This document shows positions 38,772-51,018 of a stretch of 64,000 nt of DNA, one piece after another (the first letter of the stretch is position 1; every line of letters begins with the position of its first letter). Below the pieces are notes generated by a model, which was given only the letters and a program-made list of their open reading frames with translations, was not told where the DNA came from and did not search any database. A program made the translations under genes and the position numbers. The stretch is from Varroa destructor (lineage: Eukaryota; Arthropoda; Arachnida; Mesostigmata; Varroidae), in NCBI RefSeq assembly GCF_002443255.2, contig NW_019211456.1, positions 19,329,557 through 19,393,556 of the forward strand. The letters run 5' to 3'.

Positions 38772-40289
38772 CGACACATCTTCTTCTCGCTCAGTGTTCT
38801 AACATGAAAGCGACAATTCGTGCGTCGGTCTGATTTGTATGATATCAGTATAATGTGGCGTAATGGCTGCTACCGCGATGTGTCTCTACAGACGTATATC
38901 AGCGCAAACATCAATGTCATCACGGTGCCTTACCATCAGATTCAAGCACTGTTATCGAGACAGGCTCGTTCTAGCCGTTCGAACAAAATTCTCGCAAGGA
39001 CCTGAGGCGTTAGTTAACTCAGGCCGTTGGCCCCTAGCACCTTTTATGCTGCAGCTAATTGACGTTTTGTTCTTTTTTTTGGTTACCAACATTTGTTTTC
39101 TATCGGTCTTGTTGTGTCTGCTGCGCGCTGTGGTATAGTTGCACAACGTTTATGTATAGCTATGCTCAAAGATGCCCACTCTGGCAGGAGCTAATCATGA
39201 TGAACTCTCCTCGGACTAGATAGGCCCGCATTTTCATCCATACTTTGTGCACCAACAGTCACGTGGCTGAAAACCGTAGTGTTTTTTTTTTCATGAGTAT
39301 ACGCCATTGATGCTCAGCGTGATATAATACCTAACAGCATTATATTTGTTTCATGTACGATGTGCCGATGACGACGACGTGTGGCTACTTTTCGTAAACT
39401 TCTAGCGTGTCATTGGTAGTTATTGATTTTGTACCTACAGACATTGCAATTAACAACTTCCTATTATAGATCATCAGAAAATTATAAACATATGCCGCCA
39501 GGACAGTGGGTTAGTCGCAGAGGAGCGGACGGCGCCAGAACTCTGATGATATTTAATTGTATCTGCTATTGGTACAGTTTATTAAAACGATTGGCGATGT
39601 TGCAAACTAGCCGTCGCTTAGGAATGACGATATAACGACACAATGAGTCTCTAAATGTGCAAAACAAATCTCGAACATAATTGGGAAAAACATATGTTTG
39701 GAACCGGCCCTTATAATAGCGACGGACACATATACACGTTCGTTTTTCGTTCAGTGTAGAATTTGACAAGCGACGTCAAAGCAGAGATAACAGCAAAAGT
39801 AAGTTTGAGGAGAAGAGTTGGATCGTACCGGCAGAATTACTTGTCCGGCTTAGTAAGAAATAAATAGTTTTAGTTTCATCTTAATCTTAAGTTTATTCGT
39901 GCAATCCTCCTAGCGAAGTACGTGGTATTGTAATCTGGAAATGCTACCTTGAAAATACTATAAGTGCTTCGTTGTTACGACGTGGGACGTAGTTCAGAAC
40001 TTAAGCCGTTTAAAGTTAGCGTCCCTATTAAATTCTGTCGCTGACAGGAAGTGTTAAGGTTGTCCACATGCTTTTCGGTTCACGCGACACGAAGAATAAT
40101 TGTTATGATGAAATAATTAACAAGTTCCACTAATAAGTGGCCCAACTTAGGGACGGTAGGTACGCATGTTGCTTCTGAAGAGCCCAGGTATAGGATGTAG
40201 CTTACAACTCTTTGCGAATAGAGGACAAGACGTACTTGGAGGAGTTAAAAAAAGACCAGATGATTTATGCTAGGGATCACAAAACTTAA
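38772..40289. other. No gene recognised
   Basis: Short frames only. GCCGATGACGACGACG at 39365-39380 is a small GAC run and is not an RT active site in context. Confidence 0.5.
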
Positions 40290-40508
40290 TCATTGAAAGG
40301 GTGACGTACATTCTTTTTCCCAGATTAGGTCACAGATGGCGACTTTACTGCTAGAGGACAAGGCAGCTATATGAAATGACGGTCCGAAAGCGATTTGATG
40401 CCTAAAAGCTGAACTTGATGTCGGCCTATTTAATAACATGATGAAGCATGAGATCAGTCGGTAATTGGCTGGGTACACGAGGAAGACGCTAGAAGAAAAA
40501 CGCTTCAT
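40290..40508 (-). mobile_element. Possible RT remnant of a LINE element
   Basis: A 72-codon frame on the minus strand contains PANYRLISCF followed by HQIAFGPSF and AALSSSS. This resembles the first RT blocks of Jockey, CR1 or RTE-type LINEs, where a P-x-x-YRPIS motif is followed some 20-40 residues later by Q-x-GFR and a stretch that often contains AL. Past the stop, other frames give FFNSSK near 40250, which could be a worn FxDxSKAFD motif. No catalytic YADD box or NxxKT motif was found in the next few hundred bases. The upstream minus frame at 40682-41065 (127 codons) has no recognisable domain. Similarity here is short and judged by eye, so this may be coincidence. The stretch is separate from, and opposite in strand to, the clearer relic at 34 kb. 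Confidence 0.33.
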
Positions 40509-41080
40509 TGCAATACATAGACGATATCCCTAGTTTAATTAAGATATAGTTCTTTAGTATTTTTTGTGTCAAAGATGGTTGGTAATTCATGAAAACCTTA
40601 GCGTATTCTTTGGTCTGGTGGGTCATTTCCCTAAAAAAACTTGAGCAATTTCTTAATCGTTTCTGCTATTGCAACATAAGCCTAAGTACTCAGGGGTGTT
40701 TTCCACTGGGATAGCTGTATGCTAGCGGTGGATTCAGTAGATCCGCCAAAATACGGAACGGCTTGTGAACAAAAACAGTTAATATAGAGGAATCGAGAGA
40801 TAGCTATATCTAAGCTTTTACATGATGATGTGGGAGCATTTGGTTTTCCTATCGCATCATTACGGCTTCTTACAGTGTTTATATTTCGCGTTGCTGTGGA
40901 AGTTATTGCAACTTCTGTCCACCTGTCTATGTTTGCCAACGAATTTTTGTCCTGTGAAGATTTGAAGATAGACCGGGTGGACCATGCGACCAAATAAGAC
41001 CATGTTGCTGGACAAGCGCCAAGATAAAAAAAAATCATTAAAGCGGCAAGCAAACCTGGGTACATGAATGTAGGCGAGCT

Positions 41081-41473
41081 ATTATTGTATACTGCTTGTC
41101 ACTTTCTGTGTGCGTGTGTGTAAGATCGGCCGGCTAGTAGGGGCGAAAACCAGTACGCACTACTTGCGACCATTGATCAGACTTGCCTGGCTGTTCGCTG
41201 ACCGTTACTTTTAGTCTACTTGGCCTGGCAACATCAGCAGCAGTCTGGAATAGATATGTAGCGCAGAGCACGGGCACAATACAAAGCTGTCGTCAGTCCC
41301 TGAGCGGCTGTGGCAGTGACTGCCAGGTCCACTTAAAATCTCTTTATGTGACCGGTTTCAATTGGCAGAAGCAGCAAACATAGACTATCCTCCTGCGTTA
41401 AACTACTAATATTGCTATTATAGTATACTGCTGTGTGCGTGTGTATACGATCTGCTAGCTAAGCGGCAAATAC
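41081..41473 (+). repeat. Diverged local duplication
   Basis: The segment 41081-41150 and the segment 41417-41473 align over most of their length. Both have ATTAT, one mismatch, GTATACTGC, then GTGTGCGTGTGTG with one change, then GATC followed by CTAG and GGC-AA. The second copy lacks about 11 bases after GTATACTGC. The spacing is about 336 bases. The bases between are not obviously duplicated. It looks like an old partial duplication or two copies of a short repeat; the GT-rich core is partly low complexity. Confidence 0.45.
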
Positions 41474-42287
41474 GAAGAACGACGGCTGGGCCAATAGCTA
41501 TAATAGGAATGGCGATGACGGCGCAAGGGTCGATCGGACTCTATTGGCCCTAACACAGGCGGAGCTCATGACGATTATGCGCGCTTAGCGAATACTGTCA
41601 AACACACAGGGCCACTAGCCCTCGAGCGACACGGATGATGATACCCCATCGCGTCGCATACGACGTTTGGGTCTTTTCGCCGGTTGCGTCGCTTGAAGCC
41701 TTCCTGTAAAAGGAAATTGTAACGCACCTATTGCAGTGTACTGGGAACTTAGGTTTGTCATATGGTTTTTGCTAGACCAGCAGAGATAGCAGCGGCGACA
41801 CCTGCTGTTGGCGCCACATCATAAGAGAGTTAACTAGTAGGGTAGGCAGGTCGCTGCCGAAGCTCTAGTCGGCTTTCTTTCAGTTTCGGTCGCCATATGC
41901 AAATTTAGCCATTATTTAGCTATTTGGTTTACGATATGGTTTCGTCCACCTGTATTGACAAATGTTGCTGTTGCTATTGGCGATGGTACCACCACTTTCC
42001 AAGACAGCGTGGCAGGTCCAGACACCGATACCTATTAATATGCCGAGGACGGTGATGTATGTGACGTCGCAATGGCAGTATTAAAATAAAGAAACGAACG
42101 TGGTTCTATTGTCAGCGACGCTTTGTCTATTGCTAAACAGACAGGAAGGAGTTGAGACTTCTCTATGCGTTCGTTTTTTTTCCATGAGCCGTGATAAGTT
42201 TCGAAACTCTCACGTATTTTCTTTAGTTCAGCTACAAATAGCGACTGCAATGCTGATGGAAGAAAGCATCAGCGACAGAAGTGACAC

Positions 42288-42347
42288 GACGTCAAGACAC
42301 TACCTTTACGCCATATGACGTAAAAACAGCGACGTCAACAGACGTCA
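42288..42347. promoter_or_regulatory. Cluster of CRE/ATF-type TGACGT sites
   Basis: Four matches to the bZIP (CREB/ATF) half-site TGACGT or its complement fall within 60 bases: GACGTCA at 42288-42294, TGACGTAA at 42316-42323, GACGTCA at 42331-42337 and GACGTCA at 42341-42347. Another, TGACGTCG, lies 220 bases upstream at 42062-42069. The core contains CpG, usually under-represented in animal DNA, so clustering by chance is unlikely. No adjacent gene or TATA-initiator pair was identified, so a regulatory role is inference. Confidence 0.35.
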
Positions 42348-44725
42348 GCGATTATCGAGATGCGAGCATAGGCAACGGATATGTTCACTGAGGCTGAAAT
42401 TAGTTCAGCCCGGGGTGGAACAAGTAGAAGTGAACCGATCCTTTTGCAATTGATTTGATTGTAAACGAGACGAGCATCGCCATGTAATGTCGAAGCACAA
42501 AGAAATAACTTTTATCCAGGAAAAAGATGAAAGCTAGATGTGACTGCTAAGGGGCCCCGTCAATGAATGAACAGCTATTGCTACAATTGTAACTTTATGT
42601 ATACGTTTAGGTAAGTTTTTTAATACGCAATTCAAAAACACCAGTCGGCGTGAAGAGTAGTTTGGCCTGTTAGGTCATAGCAACACCCCAGAAGAGCGTC
42701 CCGTAATCAGGATCGTTGGTTGCTGTTTTCACGCAGTTAGTTCGGTCCATCCCGACAATTTCAACATGATCCGTTTTATTCATTTGTTGGAGCCTATTCT
42801 TTTGTTTGAATAATCCCTGAAGGACGCTAGAGAGACCAAAACTACAACAGTATATGCCGGAAACGTGTAGGACGATCTCCTGCAAGCTTGGTCACGTTAC
42901 TCTTTTTGAATACTCCTTTAAAATGACGCCAAGTTAAATTTCAAATCAGTTAAGTTGTTACGTGTGTTAAAACATTTCCCACGTCAACATAATACGAATG
43001 ATGTTGTACAGCTTTCTATGCGACGGTGTGTATGTAGTTCTATTTTAGACATGAATTAATTGAGGGAAGTCGTTACATGTTTCGCTACCCCTGAGTCCCG
43101 TTGTGTAAAGCTGAACGGCAGCATGCGCCCTGGGTAACAAATCAATGTGCAAAAAAACTAAATAATTAAACAGGACGCGAGACTCGACAATTTTCACACA
43201 AAGTAATGCACGTTATGAAAGAGAAACTCACAAACTGCGGAATTATCAGAAATCTTGCGTAAAAATTTATCAGAGTCGCGTTTTGCCACGTGCCGTTGTC
43301 CTGTTTAGCACGTAACAGTAGACGATTCAGTGTCGTAGACAACGTCCAATGTGTAACTCATGTCAAACGTTCTATCTGATATAGAGCAACGTTGCACTGT
43401 TGGTATATGATACCTTTATGAGCTAATGGCAGTATAATAAGAATGGAGATTTGCTCACCCAAACCGAATTTACCGTATAAGGCAAGATAAATGTATTGTA
43501 AAAGTCTAACAAATAGATAAACGTTCTGTTAGTTATATAGTTGCTATTATAATGGCTCTAGCATAACTTACGTAAATCGGTGTTTGTAAAGCTAAAGTTC
43601 CGCACTCAACGGACATACGGCAATTCATTAGCGATCCTGTGCTCACAAAAAGAAGACGTGGGATCTCGCCAACGAATTAGCTACGGTAAACCATAGACGG
43701 TTTTTCGCTATTCGTAAGCATGCTTTAGTTAGTAAAAACTATATTATATATTTTCAAAGACGTCCTCTATGCTGTAACGATATCAAACGCTTAGGTTTAG
43801 CTAAATCAGAACTGACATTAACTTATCTCTTCAATTTTACGCATACGTATCATTCAATCTACTTCCATTCGTGTGGACGAGAGAACTTTTTTTTGGCAAA
43901 GCTCTTTTATTGTTGGCAGTTCTCTCTAACGCTATCTTTTGTAATGTATTGTCACGCGTTATTGAATGGGTTAACCTGGACAGAGGAACATGTTACTTTT
44001 TCCCCTGTCCTGCAGCTACCGAGCCTGTATGTAAGTAGGCAGCGTGCTTTCGCCTAATAACGCTGGCCAGGTATGTCAAGTTCTCGTTAAACAGTTTTGT
44101 ATCGATAGCGAAGAACGGACGTAAGTTAAGTTTTCTTTGCCACCTGATAATTACTTTGAGGGGTAATAGATAATGGTAACCACTATTGATTGTCACGAAA
44201 GGCTCGAGAACGACACACGCAGAGCATTTCGGTTATTTACATACTCTCCGCATATAAACGAAGCACAAAATATATTGCGATTACAGCCTTTTATGATACA
44301 GCTATTAGAATATGAGTTTAATTAAAAAGTATAACATTTGGCTGTAAATATGAGGTGATCCAAAGACATGATAAAGGCAAATAAGATTACTCACGGAGCC
44401 ATCCCGCAAGTGAAACCATCGCCGAAGAAGAATCGATAGAAGTCTGCTTCTTACAGCAAGAAACCAATCAGAGGGAAATTGCGTTTTTTTATTTCGCTCT
44501 CAGGAAAATATATGTACTTGCTAAACAATGTCAACCTTTAATGGTGCTTTGTATAGGACCTGCTAGACCTGAAAAGTACTTGGCCCCCGTAGGGTTTTTT
44601 TCGCTCGTTCGCTCCTCGGGCATATGGTCAATTGCTCATGACCCTCAAGCGATGATGGCGTTTTATTAACCGTAGTTCTGTCTCGCTTTATCTTGCCTAA
44701 GACGCTTTTACCAGATTGTTTCAAA
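42348..44725. other. No gene recognised
   Basis: AT-rich, few frames over 60 codons, no repeats noticed. It has the lowest density of open frames in the window. Confidence 0.55.
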
Positions 44726-44950
44726 ATGATCGATTGCGACTGGTTGAGCAAAAAACAGCTGCAAGCAATCTGTCAACTAGCTAATATCGATCAGGACCTC
44801 ACAGCTTTGATGAATGCCGAACGTACGACTATTCCTTTTGATAAGAACGACTCCACTATTATGACCACGCCAACCAAACGGAAGTCAGATGAACGGTACC
44901 TTCATTTTGGCTGGCTGTCTAGGTTGCACGAGCTAGAACACGTAATGTGA
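44726..44950 (+). other. Short ATG frame of protein-like composition
   Basis: An ATG in a reasonable eukaryotic context (CAAAATGATC) opens 74 codons ending at TGA 44948-44950. The N-terminal half (LSKKQLQAICQLANIDQDLT) reads like an amphipathic helical segment. The second half is polar with a basic patch (TPTKRKSDER). A strong donor-like site, ACG-GTGAGTAAAG, lies just past the stop at about 44973-44986, so if the segment is an exon it would have to end earlier or use another frame. No signal peptide, membrane segment or known motif is visible. I do not recognise the protein, and a chance open frame is at least as likely. Confidence 0.18.
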
Positions 44951-47900
44951 TGATCAAATTTTGGTTTCTTTACGGTGAGTAAAGTTTTGGTCAAAGGGAA
45001 ATATTAGTTTGCCCCACTAGCCGTGATCCGCTAATTTTTCTAAAGTAGTATTAGCTCTGATTAATGAGCATGCAGCACAGCTACAGAAACAGATCAAGCT
45101 CCGATTGGAGCCAGCAGGAATGTCGACGATCTGATAACGGAGCTAGGTTTTTTGCCGTGACAGGTTAAACGGTGACTACTGCTGGCTATGGACTAATTAT
45201 TATGTAGTCACTACCTGCCAATAAGCTTCACACTTTAACGAACGGTCTAGAATAATTAAGCGTTCACCAGGCCAACTGTATAATACAGTAATATTACATT
45301 TTTAGCGTTTAATTGGCACGTTTTAGACATACGACTTGCAGTCGTAATAAACTAAAAAAACAAACGAAAGAATCGGTTGGGGAGAAAAACGTAATAATAA
45401 GAGCATAAACTAGAAGCATTTTTGCAAAGGACTAACCGCTGACATAACAGGAATGAATGGTTTTGGAATACTTCGATAAAGGTTCACACTACTTTTGAAT
45501 TAGGTCCTTGCGAACTAGGTGCCTTAGGGAAATGTGACTTCGTGTGCATCACCCGATAATGAACCGCATCAAAAAATGAGGTAATAGTAAAGCAGCGCGC
45601 CTATCAGATGTTACATGTAATAATCGCAATGTTCGCACTGTAAGCCATCTTAAACTGAAGGCTATTTTTACTTGCGCCATCGTCGACTTCCGTATAGGAT
45701 TCGTACATCATACACGTTCACTCGAGGCCGCCGTAGGTTGTGAAATTCGGGGCCCTGTTATTTCAACTTTGTTTCGATCTTGGTAATGAAATGCAGGGCG
45801 ACGGCGAATGAATTTTTCAATCTATCATTTTTTTTTTTAATATATCTACATGATGCAAGGCAGTAGTACAGTGAATACGCTTGTCTACATAGCGCATCCA
45901 AGGTTCAAAAACGCTGATAGTTACGCCCAGAGTGCTAATTACTTATTGGTATGGTATTTATATATGGGGCGGCTGCGTTCCTGGCGCTTCTTTTCAGTTG
46001 TTTGCTCAGTGTCTTGCTTTACGTTAGTTTTTTTCTACACGAAACAAGGAGACGATTACACCTGGCGTAGCTATCCTAGATGTTATTCATGTCATCGTCT
46101 AAAAGATCGTGCTAAGTACCCTCAAGATATACTCGACACCTACGTTTTCGTCTGCTAACAAAACAAATACAACCCTAAGCAATCTGTTCCATCAGTCTAG
46201 TTCCAGGGCCCGGCCGCGATCACGACAATTACAAATTAGAATCGCCATTTTATTACTACGATTATTTTTCATCCGCTGTCCGTCGTGAGCGTGCCGGTTG
46301 TGTTTTTAGCATTCGACCATGACGTGTTGTACATAGAGACTCATCTTTGTGCATAATTAGCCGGTTGGTTTGCTAGGTAGTCAGAGATAGCGAAAGCGAC
46401 CGCAGTGGCAGTACGGCAGTGCCTTTTCTCATCCGTCTGTTTTTTTCTTTTCACCACTTCATCGTACATACATACCTGTAATGTCCATGACGGTTGTCGC
46501 TGTAGTGGTCATACTACTGACCGTGGGATTTCGAAGAAGTGTCCGGAAAGACGACGCTCGCCTGCCACGCTACATTGTCAGCAGCATATGCTAGTAATGA
46601 TGTGGCTTGCATCTCAGTCGACTGGTCGCTAAATCCCGTCTTGGTGGACGCGTTGGCTCTTGACGAAGCTACTTCACTGGCATTAGCGGGTATCGTCGCC
46701 CTGTCTAAGTCTGTTCCCGGCTTACGTCAGAGTGAGCCTTGGCACTACCAAGGCGCATGGTCTTGCCTACCTACTATAGAACGACGATAGCTGGACAACA
46801 AATGATCTACAGAGAGTAGAAACAGTGATGACGATGATGTAGAAAAAGGGGACGGCGTATAATAATGTACACCACATCGCGATCGATGTTTAGCAACACT
46901 GTGAGACACCATCTTAGCTCTACCTAGCAAACATAGCCACCGCTAGCTATCATGAACCGTGGTCAGACAGCACCAGCTGCCGTAGCTGCGGTCACAAAGC
47001 CACTGCTGACCGTACTCTGCCGTTACGCTGCGTTGAGTGCGCCTCGATGTAACAACCAATACGGCCACAACCAAACCGTTTTTCTTTCCCCGTTCTTTGC
47101 CACATCTCTATGGGTCGCCACGTGAAACTATGACAGCGAAAACGACGCCAGCACTAGGCCTCGTAGGCGACGATTATCGTCATCGCTAACAGCAATGGCT
47201 GGTGTCGGCACGATGGTTGCTTCATCTATTGCGGGCAGGGTTCGCCCAGGTAGGTGCATTTAGGACAAGAGCCGAGGTCTTGAAAGTAATAATTGAAGAC
47301 GAAAAGAAAAAAGGAAGATGGCGACAAAAATGCCAACAACTCAACTATTTTCAAGTTTCAGGACGAAAAAAGACAGAGAGACAGATACACGGACGGGAGA
47401 GGTAGACGACGCCGACAGTATTATCAGCGCTTGTAGTGAGCAAGAACAGACTGGATATAAACTTAGGCCCAATGGTCCGGCAAGAGCGATAGCTGCCGGT
47501 TACGGCATGTAAGAGACGAGCCGAGGGAGCGATTCTGCTTACGCTGACGAGATGATTGACGCAGAGTCGGATGGACAGGCTGAGGTACCTTAGGTTTTAC
47601 GTGGTTACTGTGTTTGTCACGACTTTGAGCGAATTCGTGCGGTAACTGCACGAAATATCCTCATATAGACTTGTATGTATCGCCCGTGAGATTTAGCACT
47701 GTATCAAGCTTAGTTTGGCCTGTTTATGCCTGCCTCTGAATCGTCTGTACCGTTACTGCCCGTCTCCTGCATGATATGTAGTACTGGGAAATGTGAGCTC
47801 ACGTCTAAATAGAGCAATCAACAACACTTGGCGACAGTGGACGAACAACGGCGCTCGCGTATCATGCCATTTACATATGTACCATTATTATCGTAATTAC

Positions 47901-50900
47901 TACGATTGGGATTGTATACGGCGACAAGTCAAGCGGCGACCTTGCTCAAAGGTATAGTACCCTTTATATTCATGGTGTCGCCAATGGAACCTTTCATACC
48001 AAGACAGCACGTATTCTGTGTGTGGGGCAGTCGATGGAAAATTATGTACCGATTGGCCATACACTGCTACGTAACTTCGGTCTGAGCCGTTAGCGTACAG
48101 CAGCCGTGGAAAACGAGAACAACATTAAGATTAGCGACAGTCCTCTGGTTACTCTAGCCATGCTTTGCGCTGAAACTAGATGATTTACATAAATTGTGAC
48201 ACAATGCAAATATTTATCTGTAAGATTGTATTCAACTGCCAATCCAACCAAGTTGATATTGTAGTTATTTTGGTATTAAATGTTTACCCATTCGGGACGC
48301 ATAAGTCACGATATGGTATAGGTGACAGGAGGTTCCTGGAGCTGAGACCCCCGCTGCTATCTGGCTGTTCGATGACTTGCTTTGTCATGAAGTTATTTGT
48401 TGATATTATCATGAGTCGAAAAGCGAAGTTGATTGGTCTGCCGTTGTAGTGGCCCTGTTTGCTGTGACGTTACGCCATGGTACCAGTCTAGCAGTACGCG
48501 ACAGACTTCCAACTAGGTGCGATAGATGTATTCACTCTGCCTTGCACCTAATGGATTTTGGGACGAGGAGGTGCTTCACCTTGCCTGGCTAATGTTTTAT
48601 GTTGAATTGGTACGTGTAGACATATAGGTGCACCGAACTGTCGTTCGAATATAATTTCCAAGAAATTATGACTTTTCACACAAATGAACCAAGGAAAAAG
48701 TGCCTTGGCTTAAATTTTACCTTTGCTGAAAAACTTTGCATGGGAACTTCTGAATTGGTTGGCTACGTACGTTCATGAATGTCCATTGGTGAAATATTTC
48801 TAACTGTTTTCTCATAAGCTCTAGACGTATTTATATGCGTCTGATATAGAAAAACAATACACGTCAATGTATCTGAATGTACATCATAAAACTGCTGTAA
48901 GCGATGTAATTGAAGACACTGCAGGTTCATACGATGGCTTATTTCGTGCTTCTGAAAACGCGATCTTTTATGTATCTGACATTTTATTAGGACAAATGGG
49001 CTCATGCGTCGCACGTACGAAGCCTCGTACGTATAAGCATGTACGATTGTTATGTAACATTGCATAGGTCAGAAGCTCAAGCGAAGCCACGGTCAACGAG
49101 TTAACTTTGACAAGTAAAATTCTAAATCGGGAAATCATTTCACTATTGTGACGCTCAGACTGAAATAAAGTATCTTTCTGCCCGTATCTTATTTTATCAT
49201 TGAAAGGAACATCTTGCCGTTCAGAGGGGCCATTTTATTTTACAACATGTTAGGGGATTTCCTGTTATCCTAGTGGGCGCGCAAGCCCACTTTCGGTACT
49301 AGCAGCATCGCGCGAGTACTATTTATGGTCACATGTGCAGGAACTTTCCCTTAGCAATAAACGTTGATATTTCTTTGTACCTAATTACGCTTTCCAACCA
49401 TATCCGACCAGTATCCGGGTGTCAATCAGTTAAGAGCGTTAGAACTGGTGTTTGTTGCTATTGTCGATCTAACACGCCGACGCTTTAATTAGAATACGAT
49501 TTGCTCGCCGGAACAACGACCTTTATAAACGATATTAATGACTATAGAACCTACATCCTATATCTAGAGTACTTTGTAACTGATTCGACTTTCTGTGGAC
49601 CAAAGCATGCGTATAGACGTAGATAAGGTAAAACGTCTTGCCTATTATGAAATGTATCTATGAATGTATTGACTGTGTAGGTCACAAAACATGTACATGT
49701 AACGGCTGTTCGGTAAGAAGACGACGCGCTGCACCATACTATTGCATTATAAATCATATAGATTCGTGTTTCTGTGTTACAATACAAAGAATGAATGCAT
49801 CAGGAACCGCCGCTTGCTTCAAGTACCTTAAAACGTGCCGTGAGCCTAAATAAAACATGCACAGGTTCCTTAGGTAGAATGAAGTATTAATGCCACAAAG
49901 CTAGTGGATGTTACCAATAAACAAATTCACAGGTCCTTTTATATTGCAGTAGAGCGCTGGTAGAAGCCAAGATTAAACCAATGCACAGATAAGTGGTACC
50001 ACAAAATCATCACGACTGGTCATTTCACCAAAGAAGACGGTTTTAAGGAGAGTGAGGTAGCAGCGGCGGGAGCACCAGAGGCGGCTGCACTAAATTATAA
50101 CGGTGAATCTATAACACAGAAGCGCACAATATATTATATAACAGCTTAACGACTTTTTGGAGAAGAGACAGATCTATTTGACATAGTTTTTTATTCAAGG
50201 CAGACCTGAAACTTCAAACTCTGTAATCTGAACATGTTCAGAGGTGCACGAATTCTCAAGGCTGTCATTATTGAGTCCGCTTACCTTCCTCCAGAACAAA
50301 GGCCACGACGCGCATTGACTTAAATGTGACAAAAACAAGTACCGCATGTTTCGCACAGGCCTATTTCAGCCTACATAAAATAATATCGACGCAGCTCGCC
50401 AAGTGAATTAAATACCAGCATTATAGCAGACAGGCGAGATCAGCTCACAATGGCCGATAAAACACCATAATTCGATAGCGAAGATCTTACCAAGATGTTT
50501 TTATCACAAATGCTGAAAGACACACGGTACCTGCGTGCCTTGTTGCATAAATGCTTCTCATAGCTCATGATAATTGCAGGACTATTTGGCAAACAATCAA
50601 CTAATTAACCGTGGTAGAGCCTACTCTATATGCAAGCGTTATTGCTAAGTATCAAATACAACACTCATGAATATGTCTCTGCAATATATCATCTCAGTCG
50701 TTTTTAGGGGTACTAGCATCTACAACCGGGTTTTGTCGAGTTCTACTGCTGAACACACAGACGCATATATCTGCGTGTCGTAACTAGGACGAACAGCCAG
50801 GCTGGCTCTCAATACGTGAGGGAACCGCGGACGTAAGAGATGAGCGTATTGTTTAACGCATGTGCGTGGCAGGCCATGTGCTCTATGTCATAACCCATAT

Positions 50901-50988
50901 AGTTTACCGTCGTAGTTCAGAACGAGTAGCACCGCGCAATCAGCGACTGCAGTCGCCATCTAGTGATATAGTTGAAATTTGTGATAGT
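44951..50988. other. No gene recognised
   Basis: An imperfect palindrome, ACTGTATAATACAGT, lies at 45275-45289 and 11 T at 45828-45838. Near 49985-50320 one frame without an ATG has only two stops in about 110 codons, but contains no recognisable motif. Confidence 0.5.
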
Positions 50989-51018
50989 TTCGCTCTCGCT
51001 CTCTCTCTCGCTTTCTCC
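50989..51018 (+). repeat. CT-rich (GAGA-type) tract
   Basis: An imperfect (CT)n stretch interrupted by CG steps, with a (CTCTCT) core at 51001-51008. On the minus strand it reads as repeated GAGAG, the core recognised by GAGA-factor-like proteins in insects. Equally it may be a plain microsatellite. Confidence 0.4.

Noticed and set aside
39365..39390. CADDDD translation resembling YADD
   Set aside because: It comes from a short GAC run and lacks RT context.
27886..40055. ACAGGAAGTGTT present at 27886, 32504 and 40044
   Set aside because: A 12-mer seen three times in 64 kb is only mildly unexpected, and the flanks do not align.
49985..50320. Frame with two stops in about 110 codons (GHFTKEDGFKESE) after a good acceptor at 49943-49959
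   Set aside because: From that acceptor every frame meets a stop within 14 codons, so it is not an exon; no family is recognised.
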